From assembly GCA_037951105.1 (NCBI GenBank), contig JBAMJV010003053.1, positions 1-64,000 of the forward strand: a DNA stretch of 64,000 bases. The letters run 5' to 3'. Both the position numbers and the translations under genes were made by a program. Below the pieces are notes generated by a model. The model was not told where the DNA came from. It ran no database searches and was given only the letters and a program-made list of their open reading frames with translations. This DNA comes from Echinarachnius parma. Taxonomy: Eukaryota > Echinodermata > Echinoidea > Clypeasteroida > Echinarachniidae. Below, piece after piece: positions 24,203 to 35,701 of this stretch. Each line of letters begins with the position of its first letter. Position 1 is the first letter of the stretch.

Positions 24203-24742
24203 TTAAAGGGGTAGTACAGTTTTGGTACGGCTGAACTTTAGTAACCAAACCTGGACAGTAACATTATAAACTAAATGTTATTACTCCAGCATGCTCGAAA
24301 GGTATACAAAATTACAAACGACTAAGTAAAAAGCCTGTTATCATTCAAAAAGAGCCATTAAAACACAAGAGGGCGCTTTCTAAAAAGGCATTGGTTTCAA
24401 CTATTTTTCATACAAAATGATGCATGTGATGTTCTATTGAAATAATGATTAAGTAGATAGATCATCAACTATTTAAAAAACGCTTTTTTAAATTTTTGAA
24501 AAATTGTAAGCATTTTTTTTATTTATTGAAAAAATCATCTAATTATTTGGGCCCCAAATAATTATGAGATCAAATATATTTATTGATAGTTCAGCCGTTT
24601 CTGGACCGATTTTGACCAAATAAAGTTTATTCTGCCATTAAAATTGCATGTTCTCTCAAATTCGACACTCAGTTTTTCATTATCTCACAAAAAAATTTTG
24701 ATGTGCAGCGCCCTCTCTACCAAAACTAAACTACCCCTTTAA
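24203..24742 (+). mobile_element. TTAA MITE, full length reference copy
   Basis: Both TTAA ends are intact: TTAAAGGGGTAGTACAGTTT at the left and AAACTAAACTACCCCTTTAA at the right. The centre is ATTTGGGCCCCAAAT. About 540 bp and no ORF; the family is non-autonomous. Confidence 0.8.
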
Positions 24743-25125
24743 CTGATGAAATGATAAAAAAAAAAACATATACTAGACTGTATTGGAGAGCATAATCAAC
24801 ATTGTAAGAGTACGTAAACACTATACACGTGCTTTTATGAGAGAAAAAAACATCTCATGAATAATAATGATATGCTAATGAGAAAATTTGTGCGTAAATA
24901 TGCAAATCATATAAATACAGCGCGCAAGTTGAACTGCGCATGCTCAGTAGAATTTCGCTGCTGTACAGTTTCAAAACACTTCAAATACTTTTACGTGAGA
25001 AATAGCATTAAATGGGATCATCCGGCGCCTCATGAATATTCAAGACCTAGATAAATCGCTTCTAATTTGACAGATTTTTTGGCCGAGTTACCTCTCTAGT
25101 CTTTATATTATAGTTACTCTATGGT

Positions 25126-25769
25126 TTCAGTGATAGCCGAAAAGCGGCGATTTTTTTTGTGCTATTTTGAACCCCCGTAAGTGATTTTTGTTAACTTTTG
25201 TCAGTGATAGCCGCAAAGTGGCGAATTTTTTGCTATTTTGAACCCCCGTAAGTGATTTTTGTTGATTTTTTTGGTGCTATTTTGAACCCCCGTAAGTGAT
25301 TTTTGTTAACTTTTTTCAGTTGCTATTTTGAACCCCCGTAAGTGAATTTTTAAAACTTTTTTCAGTGATAGCCGAGAAGCGGGGATTTTTTTTTGCTATT
25401 TTGAACCCCCATAAGTGATTTGCGTTCACTTTTTCACTGATAGCCGCAAAGTGGCGATTTTTAAAGCTATTTTGAACCCCCGTAAGTGATTTTTGTTCAG
25501 TTTTTTCAGTTGCAATTTTGAACCCCCGTAAGTGAATTTTTAAAACTTTTTTCAGTGATAGCCGAGAAGCGGGGATTTTTTGTGCTATTTTGAACCCCCG
25601 TAAGTAATTTTTGTTCATTTTTTTTCAGTGATAGCCGCGAAGCGGCGATTTTTTTGGTGCTATTTTGAACCCCCGTAAGTGAATTTGGAAACAAAATTCA
25701 GTGATAGCCGCGAAGCGGCGATTTTTCTTTTGCTATTTTGAACCCCCGTAAGTGATTTTTGTTCACTTC
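25126..25769 (+). repeat. Satellite, ten units of ~45-75 bp with splice-site-like motifs
   Basis: Ten copies of GCTATTTTGAACCCCCGTAAG occur, one with an A in place of the first G of GTAAG. They are separated by T-rich stretches that usually end TTTTTTCAG and by a short stem GATAGCCGCGAAGCGGCGA. Unit lengths vary because the stem part is sometimes missing. The minus-strand ORFs reading LTGVQNS repeats arise from the satellite and are not genes. Confidence 0.85.
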
Positions 25770-28125
25770 ACGTATGTACACACCGCCGATACCATGCTTT
25801 GCGCCATGTTAACTTCGCGCATGCGCACACGCGTACTTTTTGTTTACGTTTTCACGAATTATTTTGGGGAGATATTGACGTATTTCAATGACAATTTGCT
25901 CAAAAATGAAAAGGCATTACAAATTAAACAAGTTATTTATTAATAGTCCCAATCCTAATTTACGGAAATTTATCAATGAAAATGATTTTTGGTTTCTTTA
26001 AACCTTGTATTTTCCATAAATCTGTTGGATTTCCGAAGAAATTGTAAAAATCTCCATGGTACCTGTTTCCGAGTTTTCCGACCTTAACCAGTTAGTGCAT
26101 TTGAAAGAACACCTTTTATTACCACTATATCATCCATCACTGAAGTGTTAACACTTTTCCCCCAAAGCCAATTGACGTCACAATTCACCCTAAAAACAAC
26201 ATTTTTTCATCCGACGTCAACTATGCCTGCAGTCCCATCTATAGGTGATCACGTAAGTAGTTTTGTGTGCTCTGCCTTTTCTGATTAAATCCCTGATTTT
26301 ACAATTTCTGTCAAAAATGGTAACATAAAACCAAACCTAAACCGTGATGATAGTTATGAAATATTTATTTATCAAATTTTATTACAATGATATTATTATT
26401 TTTTTTTTGTTGTTGTAATATTACGTTCAAAATCCCAGTGTTCCGAGCACGAACATCACGAGAGTGACTACGGTGCGCGGCGGTACGCTTGCCCCGGCCC
26501 TCCGGTAAGGCTCTAACTGAGATTACGTAGGAAAATGCTGCCATTCACGGGCACTATCAATTATGATTTTGTGTTGTGATGTTTACATTATTTTACTTCC
26601 CAGTTTTAAACTGTTACGGTTTTTATAGTCTCCTATTATATTCAGATGGATATGTAGTAATTTTGTTTATAAATGATATATATGCATGCAGCCGGGCTTT
26701 ATGTATGATGGACGCCAGACGTGATCGTGACGACGCAAATCATAATCATTCAATGTATTTGTACATGCCAAATAAAATGTCACATTTTGTTCATAAGAAT
26801 GCAACTGACCTCTGAATGCCTAGAGTAACAGTCACAGACAATGAATACTAATTACTATAAAAACAAGTACATGAAGTGTGCATTATTCTACAGGGGAAAA
26901 CATTTTATTTAGGCGTTTAGGCTTAGCTGGCATGCAAAATTGCAAATCATGAAAAGGTATTTGGGATTATTATAACATTCTACATCTAAGATGAGATATT
27001 TACAATTTATTGTAAAATAATTGGTTGCATGTGCATCTTTTTCCTACCCTGCTATCAACGTCCTATTATGTTGGAAATAAATATGTGCGCTTTATAATCA
27101 AAATTTGACCTACATCTAATTACCACTGATAACTCAAACCAATTAAAACAAAAGAACATATAAACACTCTTGACGAGACAAATAAAGTTGTCTATCAATC
27201 ACTCAATATCATATTAGACAGATATAAACATTTCTTGATACCCTGCCACGCGCTTGATAATTTAGGGATGGGGGCACAAACCCTTAAATAATTGTGTGAG
27301 GAGGGGGGGGGGGGGGGGGTCTATAGTTCCTTCCTTTAATTCCTTATAAGTCTTGCCCATTCCTCCAAAATACAAAATGAGTACAGTGTACTTGATTATG
27401 TTCCTCCCACAAGATAACATATGTTTCCTTGGTCCCGAAGAAATAATTCTTCGTTAATATGTGCAAAACAGGAACCCCAAGAAAATTAAGCCGCACACCC
27501 CCATCACCCCCTCCCCATGTTTTTGTATGGTCTGAGCTATTTTAATATATTCTGGTGTTATGAAAGTCTTCCCATTAGACCTGAACAACAATTACAAGAT
27601 AACAGGTGCTCATATAACCCCCTCATGCCCTCCTTAGGGCCCCTATTGACCCCATCCCTGGAGATAACAGCAAAAAGTGTGTGTCGGACTGGGCTGTTTG
27701 AGGTCATTTTCAATGTCTTGTTTCGATTTGGGGAAAAAGTGTTAACTGATGTATACAAGTTTAGTTATGAAGTATAACCATTATTCTTCATAAAAAATCA
27801 ATTCCCCTATACCAGAAAACTCGGGATCATTTTTTATGATGATTATAAAAAATGTTCTAGAAAAACCTCATTTTGAACCCCCCTTGGAGTTACGGAAAAA
27901 TCGTCAAAGTTCGATCGATAATTCTAATGAATTGACCCCGAGTTAGGCGGTACCCGCAAAACGTACGTGACGAGAAATGTCTAGGTAAGCATTGTTAAGT
28001 CTCTGAGATTTCATTGGTCAGTGATATTTTTTTTACAAGCCCTTAACCCCGCCCCTTTCTCGAGAATATTTTGCCCGATGCGAAAACAACGAGAAAATAT
28101 GTAGCGCCATCACGCGGCTTGTTGT
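25770..28125. other. No gene seen
   Basis: Mostly AT-rich DNA with one GC-rich patch (26455-26510) and a G-tract at 27302-27320. The ORFs at 26576 and 27517 resemble nothing known to me and lack splice or composition support. Confidence 0.4.
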
Positions 28126-28129
28126 GAAT

Positions 28130-29250
28130 AGTCGTCAATATGGCGCAACGCATTAAGCTGGCGTACGGTCAATGCGCGGTGTACATACGTGGCTTATGAG
28201 AACAATGGGATCCATGGTGACGTATGCATATGAACTTGTTTTATTGACCTCGAACCGGTGAAGACGCGTATGAACTGCTCTGTGATTGGTTTATGTAGTT
28301 CCCAAGTAGCCCATAATGCAACCTGGCAGAGTGACACCCCCGGGAGTTTTTAAATACCGGTATTATTTACGCCTGTCTGACACCTGTCTGACACCTACGT
28401 AAGTGATCTATCGGGATTTAAATTATACTAGTATATTTCAGATGGGTCGGGATTTTTCTGTCAGACACCACCTAATGTCTATGGAGCACGTGACTTGCGC
28501 GCGATAAGTCGGCCTTCTAGTCATAGAATTATGAATAAACAAACAAACCCTAGTTCTATAACGGCAGTTGGAGTCATACTTCTATGATTAACACGCACTT
28601 TGATACGCAGGCTTTTCATTATAGGCGGTGTCTGACAGAAAAATCCCGACCCATCTGAAATATACCGATATAATTAAAATCCCGATAGCTCACTTACGTA
28701 GGTGTCAGACAGAGCAAAGAATACCGGTATTTTAAAAATCCCATTTCAGGCATGCGCAATGCGCGGAAACACTCTGCGCGCGATACGCCGTGACGTAACA
28801 ATATATATTGAATGATTGAAGTTAGCGACTAAATTAGCCATAGAGCATTTACTTATTCGGGTTCAACATCAAAATTCTGGCTAATCTCAGAAAAAAGATG
28901 GCGGAGTGACGCGATTTTTGAAGCTTCCGAGTATTACTTCTCTACGTCATCGCGTAGTGACCTAGAAAGACTTGACCAATCATCACCATATGAAGTGCGT
29001 AGACTATCGCGCTTATTTTCCTGCGCACTGCCCTAGATATTATCACGCGTACAAGAACAATGGGATCCATAGTGACGTATGCATATTAACTTGTTTTATT
29101 GACCTCGATCCGGTGACGACGCGTATGAACTACCCTGTAATTGGTTCATGTAGTTCCCAAGTAGCCCACAATGCAATGTAGAGAAGTAGTGGTTCCGGTG
29201 ACCAAAAATCGCGGTCACTCTGGCATTGACATTGCGCGGACTGACTGCGC
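28130..29250 (-). repeat. Composite block of the dispersed family (mainly inverted relative to 13-14 kb)
   Basis: Carries GTAGTTCCCAAGTAGCCCA, TGACGTATGCATATGAACTTG and GACTATCGCGCTTATTTTCC, the reverse complements of phrases at 13.4-14.0 kb. An inverted pair of GTGTCTGACA elements lies inside at 28382-28470 and 28624-28712. Confidence 0.6.
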
Positions 29251-29342
29251 GTTAAAATTATAATGCGCGGCTCCAAAACTACCATGGCAACGGCAACACA
29301 TCTGAATGATCTATCCATTGACATTTTGCCCAACACGTTAAT

Positions 29343-29886
29343 AGCCGCATTCAGACGATAAAAGCAAACCTCGTGGTTATCGTGTGGTTATCTTGTGGTT
29401 TGCAATTCTTAAGAATATCTTGTGGTTTGCGCTCGTTTGAACACGCAAAACTCGTGGTTATCTTGTGGTTTCCAAACCACGAGATTGCGCACACTGCAAA
29501 AAATGCGCATTCTCGTGGTTATCTTGTGGTTTGCAAACCACAAGATAACCACAAGATACTTGTAAGATTTTGCGCAGAATGAGCGCGCGATAAGCGCGCG
29601 ACTGCGCGCAGTCTACTTTTTTTACCGTCTGAACACAATCAGCTTCGAGACTCGTGGTTTGGGTTGACCTCATGACCGAGATATGCTTCCGGTGTGAAAA
29701 CAAGTCAAGTGAGCGCGCGTGACCTCAAATGAGAAAGGCGCGCATGCTACTTCCGGTTTTAATTCTTAAGAATTGCAACTCTCGAGAATTGGCATCGTTT
29801 GAACACACATTTTGAAGTTCTTAAGAATTGCAATTCTTAAGAATTGCAATTCTTAAGAACTTGGCTTTCATCGTCTGAATACGGCT
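29343..29886 (+). mobile_element. TIR element with GCATTCAGACGATAAA ends, copy B
   Basis: Near-identical to 16275-16829. The ends GCCGCATTCAGACGAT and ATCGTCTGAATACGGC are flanked by TA on both sides. It sits inside the dispersed repeat whose other copy is at 12715-13150. Confidence 0.75.
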
Positions 29887-30499
29887 AATATCTTTACATT
29901 TCAAAAATATTGTTCTCATAGCTATGATTTTGATTGCAAAAACACTATCGACTATAATTTTTAAATATTTTTCTGATCACGTTGATAATATTAATTCTAC
30001 ATTTTAGACATAGCCCTAAAGGTTACTGAGGTGGACACTAAGCTGTGGTTCATTCTTCATGAATAATTGAATTTGCCGGTTTGTAGAAAGTACGTTCTGA
30101 TCCTTATTTTCTTAAACATTCATACAAAAGAATGGAACATGTCGTCCACAAAAGCTATCGACTATAATTTTTAAATATTTGTTTATTAATACAAATGACA
30201 TTAATCTAGTGATATTTAATTACCCTATGGTTACTGATGTGCCTCTTAAAGGGATCTAGTAACTCTGTTGAAATGTGCAAAAAAAAATGATGAGTGGATG
30301 ATACAATGTATAGTGTTATTATCTGATATGTCCACTGGGTGTTGTGTGAAAATGTCAAGTTAAATGGACGTTATATGGCCGAGTAATGAGCAAAATTTCA
30401 AAGTGATATACACTAACTCATTGCACTCACTTTGTACACGGTTTTCGCGGTCCAGTGGATAATTTAACATCTGAACACTTCAATCGTAAATATCTTTTT

Positions 30500-31660
30500 A
30501 ACGGAAGGCGGAGTGAACCGATTTTTGAAGCACAAAAGGAATACCACTAGACGTCATCGCGTCGTGACCTAGAAAGACTTGACCAATCCATAGAAGTATG
30601 AATAAACAAACCAACCCGTTTATAACTAGAAGGCTCACTTAACGCGCGCAAGTCACGTGTCCCATAGACTTTGTACATGGGCAACATGGCGGAGTGAACC
30701 GATTTTTGAAGCTCCCGTGGACTACTTCTCTACGTCATCGCGTAGTGACCTAGAAATACTTGACCAATCCAGGGGGGTTATACTGCGCGCTAATCTGGGA
30801 AACTTTCATGGACTGGCTAACATGGAATTCTGGGATACGTTTAGTCTAGGATCGAGACCCTCGATCGTATGCTGAATATAGCGCGACCAACGAGAGAGGT
30901 CTGCGTAACATCAGTGATCGCTGCTTACGAGGCCTCGGCTGGCAGCCATCACTGCTGTTGTGCAGATCTCTCTCGTTGGCGGCTATCTATTATGGGGGTG
31001 GGAGTATTTTTAGCATGCGATCGAGGGTCTTGGATCATAGACTACAACATACCCAGCATTCCATGTTTGCCAGTCCATGAAGATTCCCTAACCGGCCATG
31101 TTTGCTGCGTGTTAAGGCTATGGGAAAATTAGCGCGCAGTGCGTAGATTCTCTTCTAGTTATTTATATACTACTTCTATGGACCAATCATCATGCTATGC
31201 AGTGCGTAGACTATCGCGCCTATTTTCCTGCGCACTGTCCTAGATTTGTATCACGCTTATGGACAATGGGATCCATGGTGACGTATGCATATGAACTTGT
31301 TTTATTGACCTCGATCCGGTGACGACGCGTATGAACTGCTCTGTGATTGGTTTATGTAATTCCCAAGTATCCCATAATGCAACCTGCAGTGGTATTCCTT
31401 TCGATGACCAGTGCGCGTAGGCTATTTTCCTGCGCACTGTCCTAGAATGTATAACGCTTGAGAACAATGGGATCTATGGTGACGTATGCATATGAACTTG
31501 TTTTATTGACCTCGATCTGGTGACGACGCGTATGAACTGCTCTGTGATTGGTTTATGTAATTCCCAAGTATCCCATAATGCAACCTGCAGTGGTATTCCT
31601 TTCGATGACCAAAAATCGCGGCACTCTGGCAGCAGTGACACCCCCCTGGTCCTGTAATTC
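30500..31660 (-). repeat. Composite block of the dispersed family with tandem duplication
   Basis: Reverse-complement relatives of 13.3-14.1 kb. A segment containing GTGACGTATGCATATGAAC through CAGTGGTATTCCTTTCGATG occurs twice in tandem (about 31270 and 31470), almost identically. Confidence 0.6.
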
Positions 31661-31814
31661 TATAGTCTTTGGTGCGAGCAAAGTGACGTCATAATGAAAA
31701 GCCTACGCGCCTTACGCACATATACCAACACTTTGTTTTATTATCGAGGAGATTTTATATATTTCATGTAAAATTCATTGAAAGTCTCAAATGGCTGCAA
31801 ATATCTTTTCATAA

Positions 31815-32889
31815 CTGTAAGGGGATAGTAGAGTTTTGGTGAAACAGAAATTTAGTAATTAAAATATCCAAATTATCATTACAAACTAACAGTCAATTAT
31901 AGTTCAATGATGCTTGAATGGTATTACAAAAATATACGCGTAATGTTACAGGGCAGTTATCATTTATAAAGAACAGCCGTTAGCACAAGAGGCCGCCCCC
32001 AGACACCGCAAGTTTTCAACAATTTTTTTTTATCATCAAAATGTGAATGTGATGTTTGTTTAAAATATTAATTCAATCGAGAGTTCATCAAAAACAATTT
32101 TAAACATTTTTGGTAGATTTTCACAAATATTGTTTTTGAATTGTTTAATAAAAGTGGGTCCTCCACATTTATTGAATGTAATATACTTATGGATATTTCA
32201 GCTGTTTCTGATCCGATTTTGTACAAATAAAGTTGATTATGTCAGTTAAAGGGGTAGTACAGTTTTGGTAAGGCTGAACTTTAGTAACCAAACCTGGACA
32301 GTCACATTATAAACTAATATAATATAACTCCACCATGCTCGAAAGGTATACAAAATTACAAACGACTAAGTAAAAAGCCTGTTATCATTTTTTTAAAAGC
32401 CATTCAACCAAAAGAGGGCGCTTTCTAAAAATGCATTGGTTTCAACAATTTTTCATACAAAATTATGCATGTGATGTTTTATTGAAATAATGATTAAATA
32501 GAGAAATCATCAACAACTATTCAAAAAACGCTTTTGAAAATTTTGGAAAAAGTGCAAGCATTTTTTAAATTTTTTGAAAAAAATCATCTAATTATTTAGG
32601 CCCCAAATAATTATAAGATCAGATATATTTATTGATATTTCAGCCGTTTCTGTGTCGATTTTGACCAAATAAAGTTTATTCTGCCATTAAAATTGCATGT
32701 TCTCCCAAATTCGACACTTAGTTTTTCATTACCTCACAACAAAATTGTGATTTGCAACGCCCTCTCTACCAAAACTAAACTACCCTTTAAATGTGTCGCT
32801 CTTTCAAATTTTATACTCAGTTCTTCATTACCTCACACACAAAATATTTCTTGAAGCTCCCTCTATACCTAAACTGTACTATGTCTTTA
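31815..32889 (+). mobile_element. TTAA MITE, diverged copy split by a second MITE
   Basis: The left part runs from AAGGGGATAGTAGAGTTTTG to GATTATGTCAG. The right part resumes at ATGTGTCGCTCTTTCAAA (32791) and ends near 32889. The interruption is the younger copy 32246-32790, with TTAA on both sides. Confidence 0.7.
32246..32790 (+). mobile_element. TTAA MITE nested inside an older copy
   Basis: Full-length, TTAAAGGGGTAGTACAG to AAACTACCCTTTAA. Deleting it with one TTAA restores the host MITE's continuity, which is direct evidence for a TTAA target duplication in this family. Confidence 0.8.
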
Positions 32890-33515
32890 AGTCCAACTTA
32901 AATTCAGTTCAATTTAAAATGTTTGTGAAACAGCCGGCGTGTGCACTGAAGGGGCTTGGTACGAACAGTCACGTCATGTTCACGTTCACGTCACGTTCAC
33001 GGTTCTGTACCTTTTGTGAAACAGGTCACCCAAATCTACGAAGTGTAGGGTAAAGTGACCCAACAATTTGTCGTTTTCCATGCCGGTAAAACTCGAAGTG
33101 TCGCGTTAACCAAATTGTGACGTGAGCGTTTAATCAAGATTTTTTAAATTGCAAACGCTTGTTACTAAGACTAGACATACACGCGCAAAGAGATTTAAAA
33201 ATATCGACGAAAATGCCGATACCCCCTTATCAAATCTTTTCAATCATTATGTTTATAATATGTACGTGCATAATTCAGAGTAATCTGAGACGATAATATG
33301 CAGTTCTGTCATTTAGGTAATGTACAACCATACCACTTGCATTATTTGTCTTGTTATTGGGGTATTTCTAAAGACGTGTCGTGCGTGGATTTTGGCAAAT
33401 GTTGATTTCCAGCTGAATTGCTACACGCAGCGGACAATTCAGTTCGCATACGCCTGAAGTTCCCGTGCTCGACGTCTGCGCGTACTGGCGTTGTATGTGC
33501 ATGCCTAGCCTGTGA

Positions 33516-33547
33516 AAGTGAGTGAGTGAGTGAGTGAGTGAGTGACT
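33516..33547 (+). repeat. (GTGA)n microsatellite
   Basis: Seven tandem tetramers inside the Mutator-like element. Confidence 0.85.
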
Positions 33548-33766
33548 GGCAGCAGTGATCAATGAGTTTAAAAGTAATAAAACAATGATTTGATTAATAG
33601 TGTTTATTTATGGTTATTGAATCGAGTCAATCTATAAGTCAGTCATTTAATCTAATAAACAATCAATTAATCAGTCAATCATTATAATGAAACAATCACA
33701 CCAACCAATCAATATTAAATAAATCAATTAATGTATTTGACATTCGAACTAGCTACTTGTAGGCAG

Positions 33767-34012
33767 TGGCGTACCCAGGATTTTGTCAAGGGGTGGGTGT
33801 AGGGGGGGGGGGGATATTTCGTCAGACAAATTGAAGTAAGCGGGGGGAGTGTGGGTAGGGGGTGTCCGTAGAAAATGACTGCAGCCGAGGACGAGACCAG
33901 GACCGGTCACAAATTTCGAGGCCGAGACCAAGACATTTCTTGAATTATGTAAGGGGGTGGGGATAGGGGTAGGGGGTGTCCATCCCCAGCCCCAGGCCTG
34001 TGTACGCCTATA
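33767..34012 (+). mobile_element. G-tract hAT-like element nested in the Mutator-like element
   Basis: Begins CAGTGGCGTACCCAGGATTT followed by G-tracts. It ends with CCTGTGTACGCCTATA, an imperfect inverse. I could not confirm the target duplication. Confidence 0.5.
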
Positions 34013-34345
34013 TAATTGTATACAGTATTACAGTATAGGTAGGACGGGTTCGTTCACGATTAAATTTACCGAGAATTAGTCTCTTCTCAACGACAATTTA
34101 CATTAATTTGTTTTACGCAAGCGCCAATTTACGTGAGCTTTCATGAATTGCATATAGTATATCTACAAACTGTTGGGTCACGTAACCCAACACTTCGTAG
34201 ATTTGGGTGACCTGTTTCACAAAAGGTACAGAACCTGAACGTGACACTTCGTAGATTTGGGTGACCTGTTTCACAAAAGGTACAAAACCTTCACGTGATG
34301 TGAACGTGAACGTGACGTGACTGTTCGTACCAAGCCCACTGAAGG

Positions 34346-35290
34346 ATATAATTAGGTTCAGATTAGGGCAATGATTCGCCCCTTAACCCTATGATCCCCG
34401 GGCGTTTTTATTAAATCGATGTGCCGAGATTTGGTTGGATTTGTTTCCCGGTGGACGTGTCACTTCACATTGGCCGTGTCTGCGCATGATCGTTTACAAT
34501 TAGATCGCGAACAGAAACATCGCGAAAATGGAATAAACTGGGTATAATATTTCATGAATATGTTCTCGAAAATAGAAAAAAAAGAATACAAATTTCGTTA
34601 AAATGTTTGCAAAATTTGCTAAATATGGTACCTTTTCGTGAAGGGCCTCAAATTATCTTTTATCTGTGTACTTGAAGATTTTAAAAAGGGGTATTTTGGT
34701 TATTGTGTACTTGAAATGCAACAAAAATAGGGAAATATTTTCAATGCCAATTTGTGCCCGTTTGAGTGTTTAAAAAAGGGTATAATTTTCGGAAAATGGA
34801 CGAGAAACGCCGCAAATATGGGGTCATTGTTCATTCTCCTGAACAGAACAACCATGTGTCATACCTTTCAATACGAAGTGACACCGCCGAGATTTGATTG
34901 CACCCAACTGCAGAATAAAGTTGTTGGTATCATTGCACAAGTTGCCTGGTGGTCCCCCTTAAGTTTGTGACGGAATATACTTTAGAGGCCAACGACATCC
35001 CAATGAATACAAATATGTTTGTTTGGGTTAAGTCGAACATTTCTGGTTAGATAGCATGGGCATATTTTTGTTCATGTGTACACAACGATTTTGTAACAAC
35101 TGTTGCTATCTAAAATTACTTTTAAAAATATTGACTAATGTGAAATCGAGTGTGCATTATCAAAACGACCACACAATTACGATATTAGCTGACTTCTGCT
35201 CCAATGAAAGTGTATGTGTTGATTACATTTGTCGCAAGTAACAATATATCAATGTAACACCAAGTAAATCAATTGTTCTTACTTTTACAG
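34346..35290. other. Mostly unassigned; MITE-like end near 34945
   Basis: The phrase TTGCCTGGTGGTCCCCCTTAA at about 34940-34960 matches the end of the 12083/63024 MITE family, so a diverged member may occupy part of 34620-34960. The 72-residue ORF at 34752 overlaps that element and is not supported. Confidence 0.35.
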
Positions 35291-35425
35291 AGAAATTTAC
35301 GTGTTCATCGGAAAGCCTGTCATTTGACATTATCAACGGTCAATGCACGGAAATGGTGGGTGGGGCTGCTGAGTGTGTCTGTAAGGCTGGATGGACCTTC
35401 GGGAGCGATGGCCAAACGTGTGAAG
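35291..35425 (+). CDS. Internal exon encoding a degenerate EGF-like domain
   Basis: The exon is 135 bp, bounded by ACTTTTACAG (AG at 35289-35290) and the donor GAAG|GTTTGTG. It is phase 1-1 like the EGF exons at 43-63 kb and ends with the same C-E-G pattern. The product has FTC at the start, then GQC, ECVC and QTC, matching EGF cysteines 1, 3, 4, 5 and 6. Cysteine 2, expected in the SLSFD stretch, is absent, and the DVNEC calcium-binding start is replaced. It may be a structural variant or a decaying exon. Its strand and phase fit an upstream module of the same gene. Confidence 0.65.
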
Positions 35426-35578
35426 GTTTGTGTTACACTCGCATCATATTTGAAAAGTATGCGCCCTTCCAAACCCTTCACGGAACAATGCTTGTAATAC
35501 TATCACTACTTGTATAGGCCTACTACTATTAACAAAATGTACTACTGCAACTAATAAGAAAATAACCATCGACTGGGA

Positions 35579-35701
35579 GGGTAATGGTACAAACTATACG
35601 TGCCGAGGTGATCTGCGAAGGTACCGTCATGCCGAGGCGTAGTCGAGGCATGATAGTTCCTCCGTAGATCAACGAGGCAACGTATAGTTTGCATCCATCA
35701 C
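35579..35701. repeat. Short hairpin (MITE-like) element
   Basis: GGTAATGG...AAACTATACGT at the left is the inverse of ACGTATAGTTTGCATCCATCACC at the right. The stem continues through GCCGAGG, GATCT and GTCATGCC to a loop at GAGGCGTAGTCGAGG. The whole ~123 bp folds on itself. Confidence 0.65.

Larger units (their letters stand above)
32953..34336. mobile_element. Mutator-like non-autonomous element with 9-bp target duplication
   Basis: The ends GGCTTGGTACGAACAG and CTGTTCGTACCAAGCC are exact inverses. CACTGAAGG flanks the element on both sides (32944-32952 and 34337-34345). The terminal inverted repeats extend about 130 bp, sharing CCTTTTGTGAAACAGGTCAC and CCAAATCTACGAAGTGT. The right repeat contains an extra internal ~65-bp duplication. 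Long inverted ends with a 9-bp duplication are the hallmark of Mutator-like elements. No transposase is present; the interior holds a (GTGA)n tract and a G-tract element. Confidence 0.75.

Noticed and set aside
25126-25769. CRISPR-like look (24-bp conserved repeats at intervals)
   Set aside because: The intervening sequences are themselves repeats of variable completeness, and the surrounding DNA is animal.
16341-29703. Similar minus-strand ORFs at 16341-16646 and 29458-29703
   Set aside because: Both lie in near-identical TIR elements made of TCTTGTGGTTATC repeats; the lengths and ends differ between copies.
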